This document shows positions 42,065-53,127 of a DNA stretch of 64,000 nt, in pieces. The notes under the pieces are model-generated. The model did not search any database. It was not told the origin of the DNA and worked only from the letters and a program-made list of their open reading frames with translations. Each line of letters starts with the position of its first letter. Within the stretch, counting starts at the first letter, position 1. The translations under genes were made by a program, and so were the position numbers. The DNA comes from Ahniella affigens (GTDB taxonomy: Bacteria > Pseudomonadota > Gammaproteobacteria > Xanthomonadales > Ahniellaceae): the NCBI RefSeq assembly GCF_003015185.1, contig NZ_CP027860.1, forward strand, positions 4,268,501 through 4,332,500. The letters are read 5' to 3'.

Positions 42065-45052
42065 TTACGGGAAGGTCACATTACAGGTGATCGTCTGCCC
42101 AGCAGGCGGCATCACAATCGAAGCCGTTGCGGCAGGCGCGAAGTTGACCAGCGGTCCGCCACTCGTCTGACAGGTGAATACCGTCGGGGCGGCCGACAAC
42201 ACCAACTGTACTGACGAAGTCGGCGCGAACTCGCGGGAACAACTACCCGGACCCGTGCAGTTCAGGCCAGCAGGGACTGATCCGGCAACACCCGAACCGG
42301 TGATATTCATCAACAGCGTTGCCGCCGGGCAACCTTCTGGAACCGCCGGGCTGAACAGATCGCAGATGTTCTGCGAACCCCAGGTAACGGTATCGCTGAC
42401 CGTGCCGCCCGCAACCGTGAAGGTACAGGTGCCAGTTGCCGAACCGCTACCCGAAGTCACATCGAAGCCCTGACCGCTTGCGACGGCCTGTGTCCGGCCT
42501 TGCGCATTGGTAATCGGCGCCTGCGTCGTAATCGTCAGCGTTGCGCCACCGGTTGCAGTGCAGTTGCCGACAATCAACACACCGGGTACCGGCAGACCGC
42601 CGGCATCGACCAGCTGCAGATCAATCAAGCGGCCACCGTCTCCGGTGATCGTTTCAGGCGTCGCCGTCAAGAACATCAAGCCCACCAGGATATTGGCGGA
42701 ATCGCTTAGGATGCCAGTCGCGCCCGAAAGGGCGGGCGTTTCGAAGATGACGGACGGCGTCGTCCCGGTGGTCTGAACAACACCAGAGGTCGACACATCC
42801 ACGGTGACGCATCCATCTTGCCCTGTGGGCGTGGTGAGTGCGCCCGGACCGGTAACACCATTGACGCGACCGGTTCCGGCACCCAAGTTGGCAAAACGAT
42901 AGTTCAGCAAGATGCCCTGCGCGCCACTGCCAAGGCGGTCACGCAAGCAGGCTGTCACGGAAACAGTTCGATTGCCGGCGATATCTGATGGGTTGACCGT
43001 CAGGCTGCCGGGCGCCAGACCCGGATAGCGGACGAGCTCGACATCGGTCACCAATTCCGAACTGTTGTTGACCACGTCGCCAACGCCCTGCGCATAAATC
43101 GCCGAGAGCTTGCCGATCTTGACGACGCCATAGTTCAGCGTCACTCGGGCGACACCATTGAAGTCGGTAAACGCGGCGGCGCCGAACGAGGCTTGCGGCG
43201 GCCCTTCCACGGGCACCACGCTGCTGAAGTTGCCGTCTGTCGCGCGGCCAATGAGGTACGGCAGGACTGGTCCGTTGTTGACCGATACGCCAGTGTCGTC
43301 GTTGAAGTTGAAGCGATAGGTGGTGGTCAACGACGTCTGGCTGTTGACAGCCGAAACCGTCCTGGCGCTTTCCAGATCGCGGTTGCCAATACTGTCTTCG
43401 CCAAACACGACAACGGTGTCGCCAGGTCCTGCACCACCGCCCTGAGTTTGGAATGCGCCAGTTGGGGCAGTGAAGTTGGTCGTGCCTTCGCCCGGATTGC
43501 CATCGCTACCGAAGATCGCGAACGACCCGTTGATCTGCGGCGCATCGATCAAGCCGAAGCGGATTTCAGTCCCTGGGACTACCGGTGCACCAAAGCGGTC
43601 CGTCGCAATCGCCGACACCGTATAGCTATAGGTGCCATCTGGGCGCGGCGGAATGAGCGGGCTGAACGGATCTTGGGGATCGAGCGGGGTTGCGTCCTCC
43701 GAGAACGGATTGACGCGCAGCTCCCTGATATTGGCAGCCGTAATATCGAGGTCAAACAAGCGGCCATCGCCTACGGTCAGGCTGCGCGTCACTTGCACGC
43801 CATCTTGAATACCGTTGTCGACATTATTGTCGGCACGATCTACGGTGGTGCGGATATTGACCAGCCCGGCACGGGTTCCGGCTTGATAGCTAAACCCGGC
43901 GATGCCTGAGAACGTGCGGAACTTGATTGTGCCATCACGTACCGCCGCGCCAGCAGCGTTCGAGGCAGCCAGCTTTTCGCCACCCTGTGCGCCACCAACG
44001 ATTTCGGCTTGAATATTGTTGAACGAACTTGAACCGCTGACGGGATCTGGCACGAATCCGCCGCCACCATCGGTAACAATGGCTTCGAAGCGATCGGCGG
44101 TTGTGCCACCTGAGCCGGTGATGTAGACCTGCGCGCCGTCGCGATTCAGCGTGATGCTTGCCGGCAGGCGCGGCGTACCGTTGGTAATCGTGAACGGCAG
44201 TTCGGCCTGAATCGTCTCATCCGTATCCGGGTCGCGCGCCGAAACATAAACTGTGGTCGTCCCAGGCTGATCGAGCGATTGCAGGAAAATGACCGCGCGC
44301 CCGCCATTGGTCTCTACTGGTGCCGTGACCAGGTGCAGCAGGAACTCGATAATGTCCGTGGTATCTGGATCATCAGGCACTGAAAAGCCGCCAGTGTTAA
44401 CCACCGGCGAGACCGTCACGTCGACGATATTGGACCGTCCCGGTGGGAACGTCGTGGCCAGTTCGCCGTTCAAGCGACGCCAAGTAATCCCGACATCTGC
44501 CAAGTAGGGTGACCCGAGGAACGGCTCCACACCGAATCGGTTCGCCGGCAACGTGGTTGAAGCGGTAGTCAGCGTCAGGCGCGGATCGCTCGGCCGACCA
44601 GCCACAACGTTGACCGTCGCTTGATTGGTGCCGCTCAAACCACTGGTTCCCGTTTCAGCAGCCGATACCGTGACGATGGCACTACCCACCGCCCGGCTGT
44701 GAAAACGGAAGTTCACGACGCCAGCAGCCGTTGTCGCGGTGACGCGCTCGCCATATCTGATGGCGTCATCGCCGCCAACAGCGACGAGCGACGAGACTTG
44801 CGCCACACTTGGTGGCGTCACCTGCACTGTGACCGTGGTGCCGTCTGGCACCGCCGAGCCGTTGGCTCGTTGCACCCGGATGGGCATGTCGACGAGACTG
44901 AACGGCGTCGTGCTCGACGTGGCCGGCGAGATCGTGATCCTAAGGTTCTCATTGACCGGCGGCGTAAATGCACCGCCATCGGATCCGCCACCGCCACAGG
45001 CGCTAAGCGCCACGACGCCGGCTGCTACCAGGATTCGCGTGAAGTAATTCAT
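42065..45052 (-). CDS. Large Ig-like lipoprotein encoded directly after pilQ
   Basis: A 995-residue predicted lipoprotein. The signal peptide is FTRILVAAGVVALSAC with lipobox Leu-Ser-Ala-Cys, followed by a glycine/serine/aspartate linker (GGGGSDGGAF). The rest is all-beta, made of several Ig-like (Big_1/invasin-type) modules: segments such as DMPIRVQRANGSAVPDGTTV, DLQLVDAGGLPVPGVLIVGN and VTACLRDRLGSGAQGILLNY follow that pattern. The last about 80 residues carry paired cysteines (SVPAGLNCTGPGSCSREFAP), like InlB-type repeats. It starts 42 bp after the pilQ stop, with GGAG 8 nt upstream, and is followed by a strong terminator, so it appears to be the last gene of the pilMNOPQ operon. Function unknown; a surface or outer-membrane role is likely. 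Confidence 0.83.
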   Translation of the reverse strand: MNYFTRILVAAGVVALSACGGGGSDGGAFTPPVNENLRITISPATSSTTPFSLVDMPIRVQRANGSAVPDGTTVTVQVTPPSVAQVSSLVAVGGDDAIRYGERVTATTAAGVVNFRFHSRAVGSAIVTVSAAETGTSGLSGTNQATVNVVAGRPSDPRLTLTTASTTLPANRFGVEPFLGSPYLADVGITWRRLNGELATTFPPGRSNIVDVTVSPVVNTGGFSVPDDPDTTDIIEFLLHLVTAPVETNGGRAVIFLQSLDQPGTTTVYVSARDPDTDETIQAELPFTITNGTPRLPASITLNRDGAQVYITGSGGTTADRFEAIVTDGGGGFVPDPVSGSSSFNNIQAEIVGGAQGGEKLAASNAAGAAVRDGTIKFRTFSGIAGFSYQAGTRAGLVNIRTTVDRADNNVDNGIQDGVQVTRSLTVGDGRLFDLDITAANIRELRVNPFSEDATPLDPQDPFSPLIPPRPDGTYSYTVSAIATDRFGAPVVPGTEIRFGLIDAPQINGSFAIFGSDGNPGEGTTNFTAPTGAFQTQGGGAGPGDTVVVFGEDSIGNRDLESARTVSAVNSQTSLTTTYRFNFNDDTGVSVNNGPVLPYLIGRATDGNFSSVVPVEGPPQASFGAAAFTDFNGVARVTLNYGVVKIGKLSAIYAQGVGDVVNNSSELVTDVELVRYPGLAPGSLTVNPSDIAGNRTVSVTACLRDRLGSGAQGILLNYRFANLGAGTGRVNGVTGPGALTTPTGQDGCVTVDVSTSGVVQTTGTTPSVIFETPALSGATGILSDSANILVGLMFLTATPETITGDGGRLIDLQLVDAGGLPVPGVLIVGNCTATGGATLTITTQAPITNAQGRTQAVASGQGFDVTSGSGSATGTCTFTVAGGTVSDTVTWGSQNICDLFSPAVPEGCPAATLLMNITGSGVAGSVPAGLNCTGPGSCSREFAPTSSVQLVLSAAPTVFTCQTSGGPLVNFAPAATASIVMPPAGQTITCNVTFP

Positions 45053-45094
45053 TGCGGTTCTCCGATTCTGCGAATTCATGAACATTCGCATGTG

Positions 45095-47314
45095 TTATTT
45101 GCCTGCGCCACGTTGACGCAAAATCTTGGGCGTCACAAAGATCAGGAGCTCAGCCTTGTCCGAACTAGACTGTTGTGTCTTGAACAGATTGCCAAGCAAG
45201 GGCAGATCACCCAGGAAGGGGGTTTTCTGCAGGTCTCTGCGACTCTTATATTCGTACACGCCACCAAGGACAACGGTCTGGCCATTTTCGACCAACACCG
45301 CGGTGTTCAGTTCACGCTTGTTGATTTGCGGAACGTCGCCGATGGAGGTGCTGACAAAGCCGGTCAATTCATCCTTCTTGACCGCCATGTTCAGGAAAAT
45401 GCGGTCATCCTGCGTGATCGTCGGTGTCACCTTGAGTTCGAGCAGCACTTCCTTGAAGGCAACGGTCGGAATTGGCACGGCGCCGCCCGACGTCGTAATC
45501 GTCACGTAGCCGATTTCATCGCCCTGGCGGATGACTGCTTCGCGCTGATTGGCCGTAATGACGCGCGGATTCGCAACGACTTCGCCGGAACCTTCTTCTT
45601 GCAACGCGGACAGTTCCAGGTCAAGCAAATAGTCGGCGCCGAGGATCGACAGACCAAGGCGCGGCGCAGCGCCGGAAGCCGGCAAGTCGACGTTCAAACG
45701 GTTTTCCAGCGTTGGCGACAGGATGCCGCCGCCGCTACCGCCTGGAACCACGAGCGGGAACGTTGGCCGACCAGCGTTTCGGTTGACCAGGGCCTGATTG
45801 ATCATGTTGTTGGCGGCTGCCACCGAGCCCGACGTCGTAATGACGTTGCCATTGTGGTCTTCGTAGCCAGAGGTCACGCCGAAGCGGGCACCGATCTCCT
45901 TGCCGAACGTCTCATTGGCAACCACGATCCGCGATTCGATCAGCACTTGGTCGACGGGGCGATCGAGGATCGAAATCAGTGCCTTGAGATCCGAGATGCG
46001 CTCTGGAATATCGCTGATCAGCAGCGTGTTGGTGCGATCATCAAACGTGACACTGCCACGCTTGGACAAGAAGCCTGAGCTGGCGCTTTGCGCGCCGCCT
46101 TTCTGCCCAGCACCTTGTTTGCTGTTGTCAGTCAGCAGTACGGCAATTTCCTTGGCCTTGCCGTAATTGATTGCGATGTATTCCGAAACGAGCGACTGCC
46201 GGTCTTCGATCGCAATCCGGGCGTCTTCAAGCGCTTGCTCGCGTTGCGCAATTTCAGCAGTCGGGGCAACCCAGATCACGCCGCCTTCGCGGCGTTGGTC
46301 AAGGCCCTTCGCTTGCAGCACGACGGCCAGCGCTTGATCCCAAGGCGTGTTGACCATGCGCAGCGTAATGTTGCCCTGCACGCTGTCGGCGACGACGATA
46401 TTGAACTCACTGATGTCGGCAATCAGCTGGAGCAGCGTACGGACGGGAATGTCCTGGAAGTTGAAGGTCACTGGCGTGCCTTTGTACTCCATGGCTTCCC
46501 CTGGCTTGCGACGCTGCGCGCCTTCTTCGACTTCGCGCTTCTTGCTGACTTCGATCACGAACTGATCGCCAGTCTGGTAAGCCATGTGGTCGAACGCGCC
46601 AGTGGTACTGACAACCAATCGCGCACCACCGGCACGCTCCTGGGTCTCGATCGTACTGACCAGAGTCGCAAAGTCGGTGACATCAAGCTTGAGTGGAAGA
46701 TCGTCAGCCAGGCTTACGTCGTAAAGATCGACGACCACTCTGTTGCTGCCTTCCTTGCGGATGTCAGAGCCGGCACCATCGCGGTTGAAATTCACGACGA
46801 TACGCCCTTCGCCATTGTTGCCGCGACGGAAATCGACCGCCTGCAGGACCGGTTTCTCGGTCCAGCCCTGCGAACCCGCTGCCGCATTCGCGGTGTTGTT
46901 CTGGGCCACCGAACTGTCGGCACCAACGGTCAGGATGATGCTGTTGCCTTCGATCCGCGAGCTGTGCGTGGTCGGATGGAACAGTTCGACAACGACTCGG
47001 GTTCGCCCGCCGGCTTCGACGATGGCGATAGTCGACGCAGCCCCGCTGCCGACATTGATCCGCCGGTCGGCGACGGCGTTATTCGTGGCGTCCAGGTCAA
47101 TCGCGAGACGAGGCGGCGCCTCCGTCGCGAAGACCTTCGGCGCGACGGGCGCTTCGTCCATGACCAAGCGAATGTCGGTGGTGCCATCGGGACGACTTTC
47201 GAAGGTCACGTCCTTGAGGGTCGAGGCTTCGGCGCCGAGAGCAAGAACAAACAGCAGCAAGGCCTGAACCGAGCGGTGTCCGAAGGACTTATTTAAAGAT
47301 TCTTGTGTGTTCAT
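45095..47314 (-). CDS. pilQ: Type IV pilus secretin PilQ
   Basis: A 739-residue outer-membrane secretin that forms the pore for the type IV pilus. It has a signal peptide (LLLFVLALGAEAS) and two N-terminal AMIN domains that bind peptidoglycan (about 30-120 and 150-255). The STN/N0 domain follows (VTFNFQDIPVRTLLQLIADI), then the N1 domain (ISEYIAINYGKAKEIAVLL-like segment). The secretin domain reads VLIESRIVVANETFGKEIGA, then GEVVANPRVITANQREAVIR, and ends VLGGVYEYKSRRDLQKTPFLG and LLIFVTPKI. The chosen ATG at 47314 lies just after the pilP stop; in-frame ATGs at 47335 and 47338 overlapping pilP are possible. Length is typical (700-770). Confidence 0.96.
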   Translation of the reverse strand: MNTQESLNKSFGHRSVQALLLFVLALGAEASTLKDVTFESRPDGTTDIRLVMDEAPVAPKVFATEAPPRLAIDLDATNNAVADRRINVGSGAASTIAIVEAGGRTRVVVELFHPTTHSSRIEGNSIILTVGADSSVAQNNTANAAAGSQGWTEKPVLQAVDFRRGNNGEGRIVVNFNRDGAGSDIRKEGSNRVVVDLYDVSLADDLPLKLDVTDFATLVSTIETQERAGGARLVVSTTGAFDHMAYQTGDQFVIEVSKKREVEEGAQRRKPGEAMEYKGTPVTFNFQDIPVRTLLQLIADISEFNIVVADSVQGNITLRMVNTPWDQALAVVLQAKGLDQRREGGVIWVAPTAEIAQREQALEDARIAIEDRQSLVSEYIAINYGKAKEIAVLLTDNSKQGAGQKGGAQSASSGFLSKRGSVTFDDRTNTLLISDIPERISDLKALISILDRPVDQVLIESRIVVANETFGKEIGARFGVTSGYEDHNGNVITTSGSVAAANNMINQALVNRNAGRPTFPLVVPGGSGGGILSPTLENRLNVDLPASGAAPRLGLSILGADYLLDLELSALQEEGSGEVVANPRVITANQREAVIRQGDEIGYVTITTSGGAVPIPTVAFKEVLLELKVTPTITQDDRIFLNMAVKKDELTGFVSTSIGDVPQINKRELNTAVLVENGQTVVLGGVYEYKSRRDLQKTPFLGDLPLLGNLFKTQQSSSDKAELLIFVTPKILRQRGAGK

Positions 47315-47327
47315 GGGATCCACGACC

Positions 47328-47870
47328 TCACTCATCATCCAGGGCGATTGAAGCTGGCCGTTCCATCCAGCCGCCGTTGCCATTTGAAACCAATTCCACC
47401 AACTCCACACGGTCTTCATAGACGGCGGTAATCTGGCCGTCATTCTGTCCCATGTAGTTTCCGGCCTTGACGCGATGTACGGCGCCGGACGGGTCGGTGA
47501 TCAATGCGGTCGGCGCGTTCATCGGATCACCGATGGTGCCAACCATGTCCAGCGCGTCGAGCGGGAAGGCTTCGAGCGGTTCCTTTACACGCGTGTCGTC
47601 GGGGCCCGGAATTGCCGATTGCCCAGAGGGGCTGTCGTCGTCCCCGAAGTCTGCGAACGGATCACGCAGATCCTGCGCGGTGTAAACAAACTTCGGGTAT
47701 TCCTTCATGGCCGGCAACGGCTCGATCGGGATTCCCCGCTCGGCTTTGATGTCGGCAATCTTCTGCTCAAGGTCCTTGGTGCCTGGAATGCAGGCAGCCA
47801 ACGGTAACGTCAGCATTACACAAAGGGTGGTGCGCAGCAGCTGTCGCTGATCGCTACTCGCTCGCATCAT
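47328..47870 (-). CDS. pilP: Type IV pilus assembly lipoprotein PilP
   Basis: A 180-residue inner-membrane lipoprotein that links the PilN-PilO complex to the PilQ secretin. The lipobox is LPLAAC with Cys27 as the lipidation site. A flexible proline-rich segment follows (PIEPLPAMKEYPKFVYTA), then RDPFADF, the conserved PilQ-contacting block, and a C-terminal beta domain (DMVGTIGDPMNAPTALITDP, then VHRVKAGNYMGQNDGQITAV). Its start overlaps the pilO stop by 4 bp and its stop lies 13 bp before pilQ, consistent with a tightly coupled operon. Confidence 0.95.
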   Translation of the reverse strand: MMRASSDQRQLLRTTLCVMLTLPLAACIPGTKDLEQKIADIKAERGIPIEPLPAMKEYPKFVYTAQDLRDPFADFGDDDSPSGQSAIPGPDDTRVKEPLEAFPLDALDMVGTIGDPMNAPTALITDPSGAVHRVKAGNYMGQNDGQITAVYEDRVELVELVSNGNGGWMERPASIALDDE

Positions 47871-48556
47871 GATTTTCCTCCTGCTCGCGCACCCGCGTCT
47901 GGCGCCGCATCCGAACCGGAGACTTCGTCATCGTCCAGGTAGCGGTAGGTCTTCACGGTGCCTTCCAATGTCAGGATTCCGGTCGGCTTGTTTGCCGCCG
48001 CCTTCACCAATTTCGGGTCTTTGACCGTGGATGGCAGTGCATTTTGCGGCTTCAAGGACACGTCGTGCATCGTCAGAATCACCACGCGTGGCAATGACGC
48101 CACGCCACTGACAAATGCGCCAAACTGATGGTAAGTCCCGGCCATACGGATCTTGATTGGCTTTTCGGCGTAGAAGTCTTTCGGGGACTCGGCGCCTGGC
48201 TCAAACAGTTCGGTATCGATGCCAGAGGAAAGCGCCGTCTGCGAGATGTCTACGAGCAGATCAGGCATTTCCGTCTTGCTCGGCAACTGCCGAACCATTT
48301 GCCGGAGCAACTCTTCCATTTCGGCCAGCTGCTTTTTGTAGTCTTCTAAGTTGACGACCTTCGCTTGCTTGTCGCGGAATGTCACCAGCAGTGACTGTTC
48401 TTCGGACATCAGCTTTGATTGGGTGTCAAACGACTCTTTGATCTTGAACACATAGCCGAGCAGCAACACCACCAGAAAGATGCCCAGGCAGGCCGCCAAC
48501 TTGATGGGCATCGGCCAGTTGCCATAGTTCTTGGTTTCGAGATTCTTGAGGTCCAT
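47867..48556 (-). CDS. pilO: Type IV pilus alignment protein PilO
   Basis: A 229-residue bitopic inner-membrane protein with a short cytoplasmic N-terminus, one membrane helix at about 18-37 (IKLAACLGIFLVVLLLGYVF), a periplasmic coiled coil at about 45-95 (EDYKKQLAEMEELLRQMVRQ) and a ferredoxin-like domain (PIKIRMAGTYHQFGAFVSGV). PilO heterodimerises with PilN and holds PilP. The C-terminal tail (about 200-229) is acidic and then glycine/alanine-rich, likely disordered. Start and the pilN stop overlap by TGATG. Confidence 0.95.
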   Translation of the reverse strand: MDLKNLETKNYGNWPMPIKLAACLGIFLVVLLLGYVFKIKESFDTQSKLMSEEQSLLVTFRDKQAKVVNLEDYKKQLAEMEELLRQMVRQLPSKTEMPDLLVDISQTALSSGIDTELFEPGAESPKDFYAEKPIKIRMAGTYHQFGAFVSGVASLPRVVILTMHDVSLKPQNALPSTVKDPKLVKAAANKPTGILTLEGTVKTYRYLDDDEVSGSDAAPDAGARAGGKS

Positions 48557-49169
48557 CAGGGCGTTCCTCCCGCGCCGCCGCTGCCATCGCCGGCGGCTTC
48601 ACCTTCTTCGCCTTCACTACCTTCATCTTCGCTTCGGCGAACACCGATGCCGAGTTCATATTCGTAGGCGCCGCCCTTGTCATCGCCGACCAAGGTCGAT
48701 TTCTTGAAGTCCGGATCGCGCAGCCACTGCGCCGACTCGACATTGCGCATATACGCCGAGATGCGCGCATTCGACTGCGCCCGACCCTTGACGTTCATGG
48801 CGTCGCCAGCCTGTACCATTTCGGTCAGCCGGACGCCGTCGGGCAGGGTGCGTACCAACTCGTCAAAGACGTGCACCATCTGGTAGCGGCTACTCTGCAG
48901 GCGCTCAATGATCTGCTTGCGCCGAAGCAAGGTTTCACGCTTTTCCTGCAGCGCCTCGATTTCTTTGATCTTGGCATCGAGTGCGGCAATTTCGCGAGTC
49001 AACAGGTCTTTGCGGTTCTGATGGCCTTGGACGACGCGGTCCATCCAGGTCAACGCAACCAGAAAGGCCAGAACGCCGATCAGAAATGCACCACCCATCA
49101 TCACCTGGAACTCGCGTTCCCGTTGTTTGCGTCGCTCTGCGCGCCACGGTAATAGGTTGATCTTGGCCA

Positions 49170-49170
<1 letters not shown>
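48556..49170 (-). CDS. pilN: Type IV pilus alignment protein PilN
   Basis: A 204-residue bitopic inner-membrane protein. The conserved cytoplasmic N-terminus AKINLLPWRAERRKQREREF (residues 2-21) is the segment that docks into PilM; INLLPWR is diagnostic. A membrane helix lies at about 25-43, then a periplasmic coiled coil (about 55-95) and a ferredoxin-like domain. The last about 27 residues are an unusual acidic/glycine-rich tail (SEDEGSEGEEGEAAGDGSGG), probably disordered. Start and stop overlap by a single base or codon with pilM and pilO, indicating translational coupling. Confidence 0.96.
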
Positions 49171-50264
<1,094 letters not shown>

Positions 50265-50294
50265 TTAGCGAGAGGCATTAAAACTGATTCCTAA

Positions 50295-50333
50295 GTATGG
50301 TGAACCATACCCCAGGTAAGACTGCAATTTCAA
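50295..50333 (-). promoter_or_regulatory. Candidate pilM promoter overlapped by a palindrome
   Basis: On the minus strand, TTGAAA (50333-50328) and TATGGT (50309-50304) are 18 nt apart, a good sigma-70-like pair about 75 bp upstream of the pilM GTG. The perfect palindrome GTATGGTTCACCATAC (50310-50295) covers the -10 box and the expected start site, so it could be an operator or the first hairpin of the transcript. The rest of the 373-bp divergent gap (50229-50601) holds no supportable gene. Confidence 0.45.
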
Positions 50334-50559
50334 TAGCTTGGAAGCTACTCCTACGATCAATTCTTCGCAAGCGCCAAGCCTGTCACAATCTCGCGGGCTG
50401 ACCCCTGCCTGGCACCACTAGGACTTGTGGCATGGTCGGCGGTCTACCTCAAGATGTTGCTGCAAGTCCTTGATTCAAAAATAACGAGCTGTGACACACG
50501 GGACCCGGCGAATGCCGCCGGCATACCGGAAATGCCATATTTGGCTGTCCCGGTAGCCG

Positions 50560-50565
50560 TATACT
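50560..50565 (+). promoter_or_regulatory. Candidate -10 element of mrcA
   Basis: TATACT lies 36 bp upstream of the mrcA ATG, a five-of-six match to the -10 consensus. The expected -35 region (around 50537-50543) is AT-rich but matches poorly. No clear Shine-Dalgarno sequence precedes the ATG. Low confidence. Confidence 0.35.
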
Positions 50566-50601
50566 TTCCGACCTTGCCTTGATTCCGCCGACCGGTTCTC
50601 A

Positions 50602-53127
50602 ATGTCGAAGATTCGCCGTTTGCTCCGCTGGCTGTTCTGGCTCGGCTTTGCCGGCGTGCTCGCCGCCGTCCTGGCGGTGGGTGGCGCCTACTATGTACTG
50701 GAGCCGCGGCTGCCGGACGTGAGCCAGATCAAGGATATCCCGCTGCAGGTGCCGCTCAAGGTCTATACGAGCGACGGCAAGTTGCTGGCCATCATTGGCG
50801 AGGCTCGACGCACGCCCGTAAAGATCGACGACGTGCCCCAGGTGGTCCGTGCCGCGTTCATTGCCATTGAGGACGCCCGGTTCTACGAGCACCAGGGAAT
50901 TGATGTGATGGGCATTGGCCGGGCGGTCTGGCTGCTCGCCACCACTGACAACAAGCGTGTGCCCGGCGGCAGCACCATTACGCAGCAGGTGGCCAAGAAC
51001 TACTTTCTGAGCAACGAGTACTCGTACACGCGGAAGATCAGCGAGATGTTCCTCGCGCTGAAACTGGAGCGGGAGCTCACCAAGGACGAAATCCTCGAGC
51101 TGTACCTGAACAAGATTTTCTTCGGCTACCGCTCTTACGGAATTGCCGCCGCCGCCGAATTTTATTACGGCAAGACCTTGGATCAATTGACGCCAGGCGA
51201 GGCTGCCATGTTGGCGTCGATCCCGAAGTTCCCCTCCAGCGGCAACCCGCTGATCAACCCGGATCGCGCCATGGAGCGCCGGAACTATGTGCTGACGCGC
51301 ATGGGCGAACTCGGCTATCTGCAGCCTGAGGATGTCACGGCGGCGATTGCCGAGCCCGATCACGCGCATCCGCACGAGCCGCCCCTGGACCTGGATGCCC
51401 CCTACGTTGCCGAAGTGGCGCGCGTGGAGGCGATCGAAAAGCTGGGCAACGAAGCACTGATCGGCGGCTACCGGCTGTTCACGACCATTCACTCGACCGA
51501 GCAGGAAAGCGCCAACCGCGCCGTCCGCGATCAACTGATCGCTTTTGATCGTCGTCATGGCTATCGGGGACCGGAAGCGCATCTGGAGCCGGAACAGAAC
51601 GAAACCGACGAGTCCCGGCGTGCTGCCATGAGCGGTCTGACCGCAATTCAAGGTCTGCTGCCCGCCGTGGTAACCGAAGTCGACGCCGAGCAGGCTCTGG
51701 TCTGGCTGCAAGATGGTCAGCAGGTCAGCCTGGCTCTGGATGCAGTCAAATGGGCACGCCCGTTCATAAACGAGAGCGCGGTCGGCCGCGCGCCCGGCAA
51801 AGTCAGCGACGCGCTGAAAGTCGGCGATGTGGTCCGCGTGTCCTTGGACGCCGAGGGGAACTGGCGATTCGAACAATTGCCCAAGGTGCAGTCAGCTTTG
51901 GTCGGCATGGACCCGGAGAGTGGCGCCATCCGAGCGCTGGTTGGCGGCTTCAGTTTTTCGCGCTCCAAGTTCAATCGGGCACTGCAAAGTACCAGGCAGC
52001 CGGGTTCCAGCTTCAAACCGTTTGTCTACAGCGCGGCGTTCGACAAGAATTTCACGCCGGCCTCGATCGTAAACGACGCCCCGCTGAGTTTTGCCGACCC
52101 ATCCTCGCCCGATGGCGTCTGGCGGCCGCAGAATGACAATGAGAAGTTCAACGGCCCAATGCGGCTACGCGAGGCCATGGTCAGCTCCCGCAATCTGGTG
52201 TCGGTCCGGATTCTTGACGCCATCGGGATCCGGTATGCCCGCGATTACGTCCAGCGCTTTGGCTTTCCGCCCGAGGCACTGCCTGAGAACCTGTCTATGG
52301 CGCTCGGCACGGCATCACTGTCGCCACTCAACATGGCGCGGGCTTACAGCGTGTTCGCCAACGGCGGCTATTTGATCGACCCGTTTGTCGTGCAGAGCAT
52401 TGTCGACGCCAATGGGAAAACGGTTTACGAAGCGACACCCGCAGTCGCATGCCGCGCCTGCCCAGAACGCCAGAGTCAGGAGGGCCAGGGGTCGGGTAAT
52501 GCCGCAGCAGATCTCAGTGCCATGTTGGGCGGCGGACCAGCGGCGGCACCAAGTCCCACCACCACGCCGGCGCCGACCGAATCGGTCACAGCCGTCCCGC
52601 CCGCGTCCAGCACCATCGGGGCGCCGGCGCTGCTGCTTGCGCCGAGAGTCATGGACGAACGCACCGTATTCTTGATCCGCAGCGTGTTGAACGACGTGGT
52701 CAAACGCGGCACTGGTCGCGCAGCCATGGTGCTTGAGCGCCCCGACCTTTCGGGCAAAACCGGCACCACAAACGAACACCGCGATGCCTGGTTCTCAGGC
52801 TTCACGGCGGGCGCCGTCGGTACGGTGTGGATGGGGTACGACGACTTCAAGACGCTCGGCGAAGGCGAATTTGCTGCGCAAACCGCACTGCCGATCTGGA
52901 TTGAATACATGCGTACGGCGCTGGCAACGGTTCCAATCGATCCGATGACACCCCCCGAAGGCATTACGCCAGCGATGATTTCGCCCGCAACCGGACAACT
53001 GATGGCAGCGGGCGCAGGTGGCGTGCTGGAGTACTTCAAGAATGAGGACTTGCTCCGATTGTCCGAGGCGGGCCTTCAGGAAAGCACCGACGAACATGCG
53101 GAACAGCAGACGCTCGAAATCTTCTGA
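50602..53127 (+). CDS. mrcA: Penicillin-binding protein 1A (bifunctional peptidoglycan synthase)
   Basis: An 841-residue class A PBP anchored by one N-terminal helix (about 10-32). The glycosyltransferase domain (about 55-230) has catalytic Glu90 in AIEDARFYEHQGID and the motifs GGSTITQQVAKN and EILELYLNKIFFG. An OB-fold-like insert occupies about 310-430. The transpeptidase domain has the nucleophile Ser469 in QPGSSFKPF, the SxN motif in SSRNLVS (about 527) and KTGTT (Lys719). Between SxN and KTG is a low-complexity Pro/Ala/Thr insert (about 640-675) preceded by a CRAC cysteine pair. The mrcA-pilM divergence is a common arrangement in gammaproteobacteria. The downstream gene overlaps its 3' end. 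Confidence 0.96.
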   Translation: MSKIRRLLRWLFWLGFAGVLAAVLAVGGAYYVLEPRLPDVSQIKDIPLQVPLKVYTSDGKLLAIIGEARRTPVKIDDVPQVVRAAFIAIEDARFYEHQGIDVMGIGRAVWLLATTDNKRVPGGSTITQQVAKNYFLSNEYSYTRKISEMFLALKLERELTKDEILELYLNKIFFGYRSYGIAAAAEFYYGKTLDQLTPGEAAMLASIPKFPSSGNPLINPDRAMERRNYVLTRMGELGYLQPEDVTAAIAEPDHAHPHEPPLDLDAPYVAEVARVEAIEKLGNEALIGGYRLFTTIHSTEQESANRAVRDQLIAFDRRHGYRGPEAHLEPEQNETDESRRAAMSGLTAIQGLLPAVVTEVDAEQALVWLQDGQQVSLALDAVKWARPFINESAVGRAPGKVSDALKVGDVVRVSLDAEGNWRFEQLPKVQSALVGMDPESGAIRALVGGFSFSRSKFNRALQSTRQPGSSFKPFVYSAAFDKNFTPASIVNDAPLSFADPSSPDGVWRPQNDNEKFNGPMRLREAMVSSRNLVSVRILDAIGIRYARDYVQRFGFPPEALPENLSMALGTASLSPLNMARAYSVFANGGYLIDPFVVQSIVDANGKTVYEATPAVACRACPERQSQEGQGSGNAAADLSAMLGGGPAAAPSPTTTPAPTESVTAVPPASSTIGAPALLLAPRVMDERTVFLIRSVLNDVVKRGTGRAAMVLERPDLSGKTGTTNEHRDAWFSGFTAGAVGTVWMGYDDFKTLGEGEFAAQTALPIWIEYMRTALATVPIDPMTPPEGITPAMISPATGQLMAAGAGGVLEYFKNEDLLRLSEAGLQESTDEHAEQQTLEIF

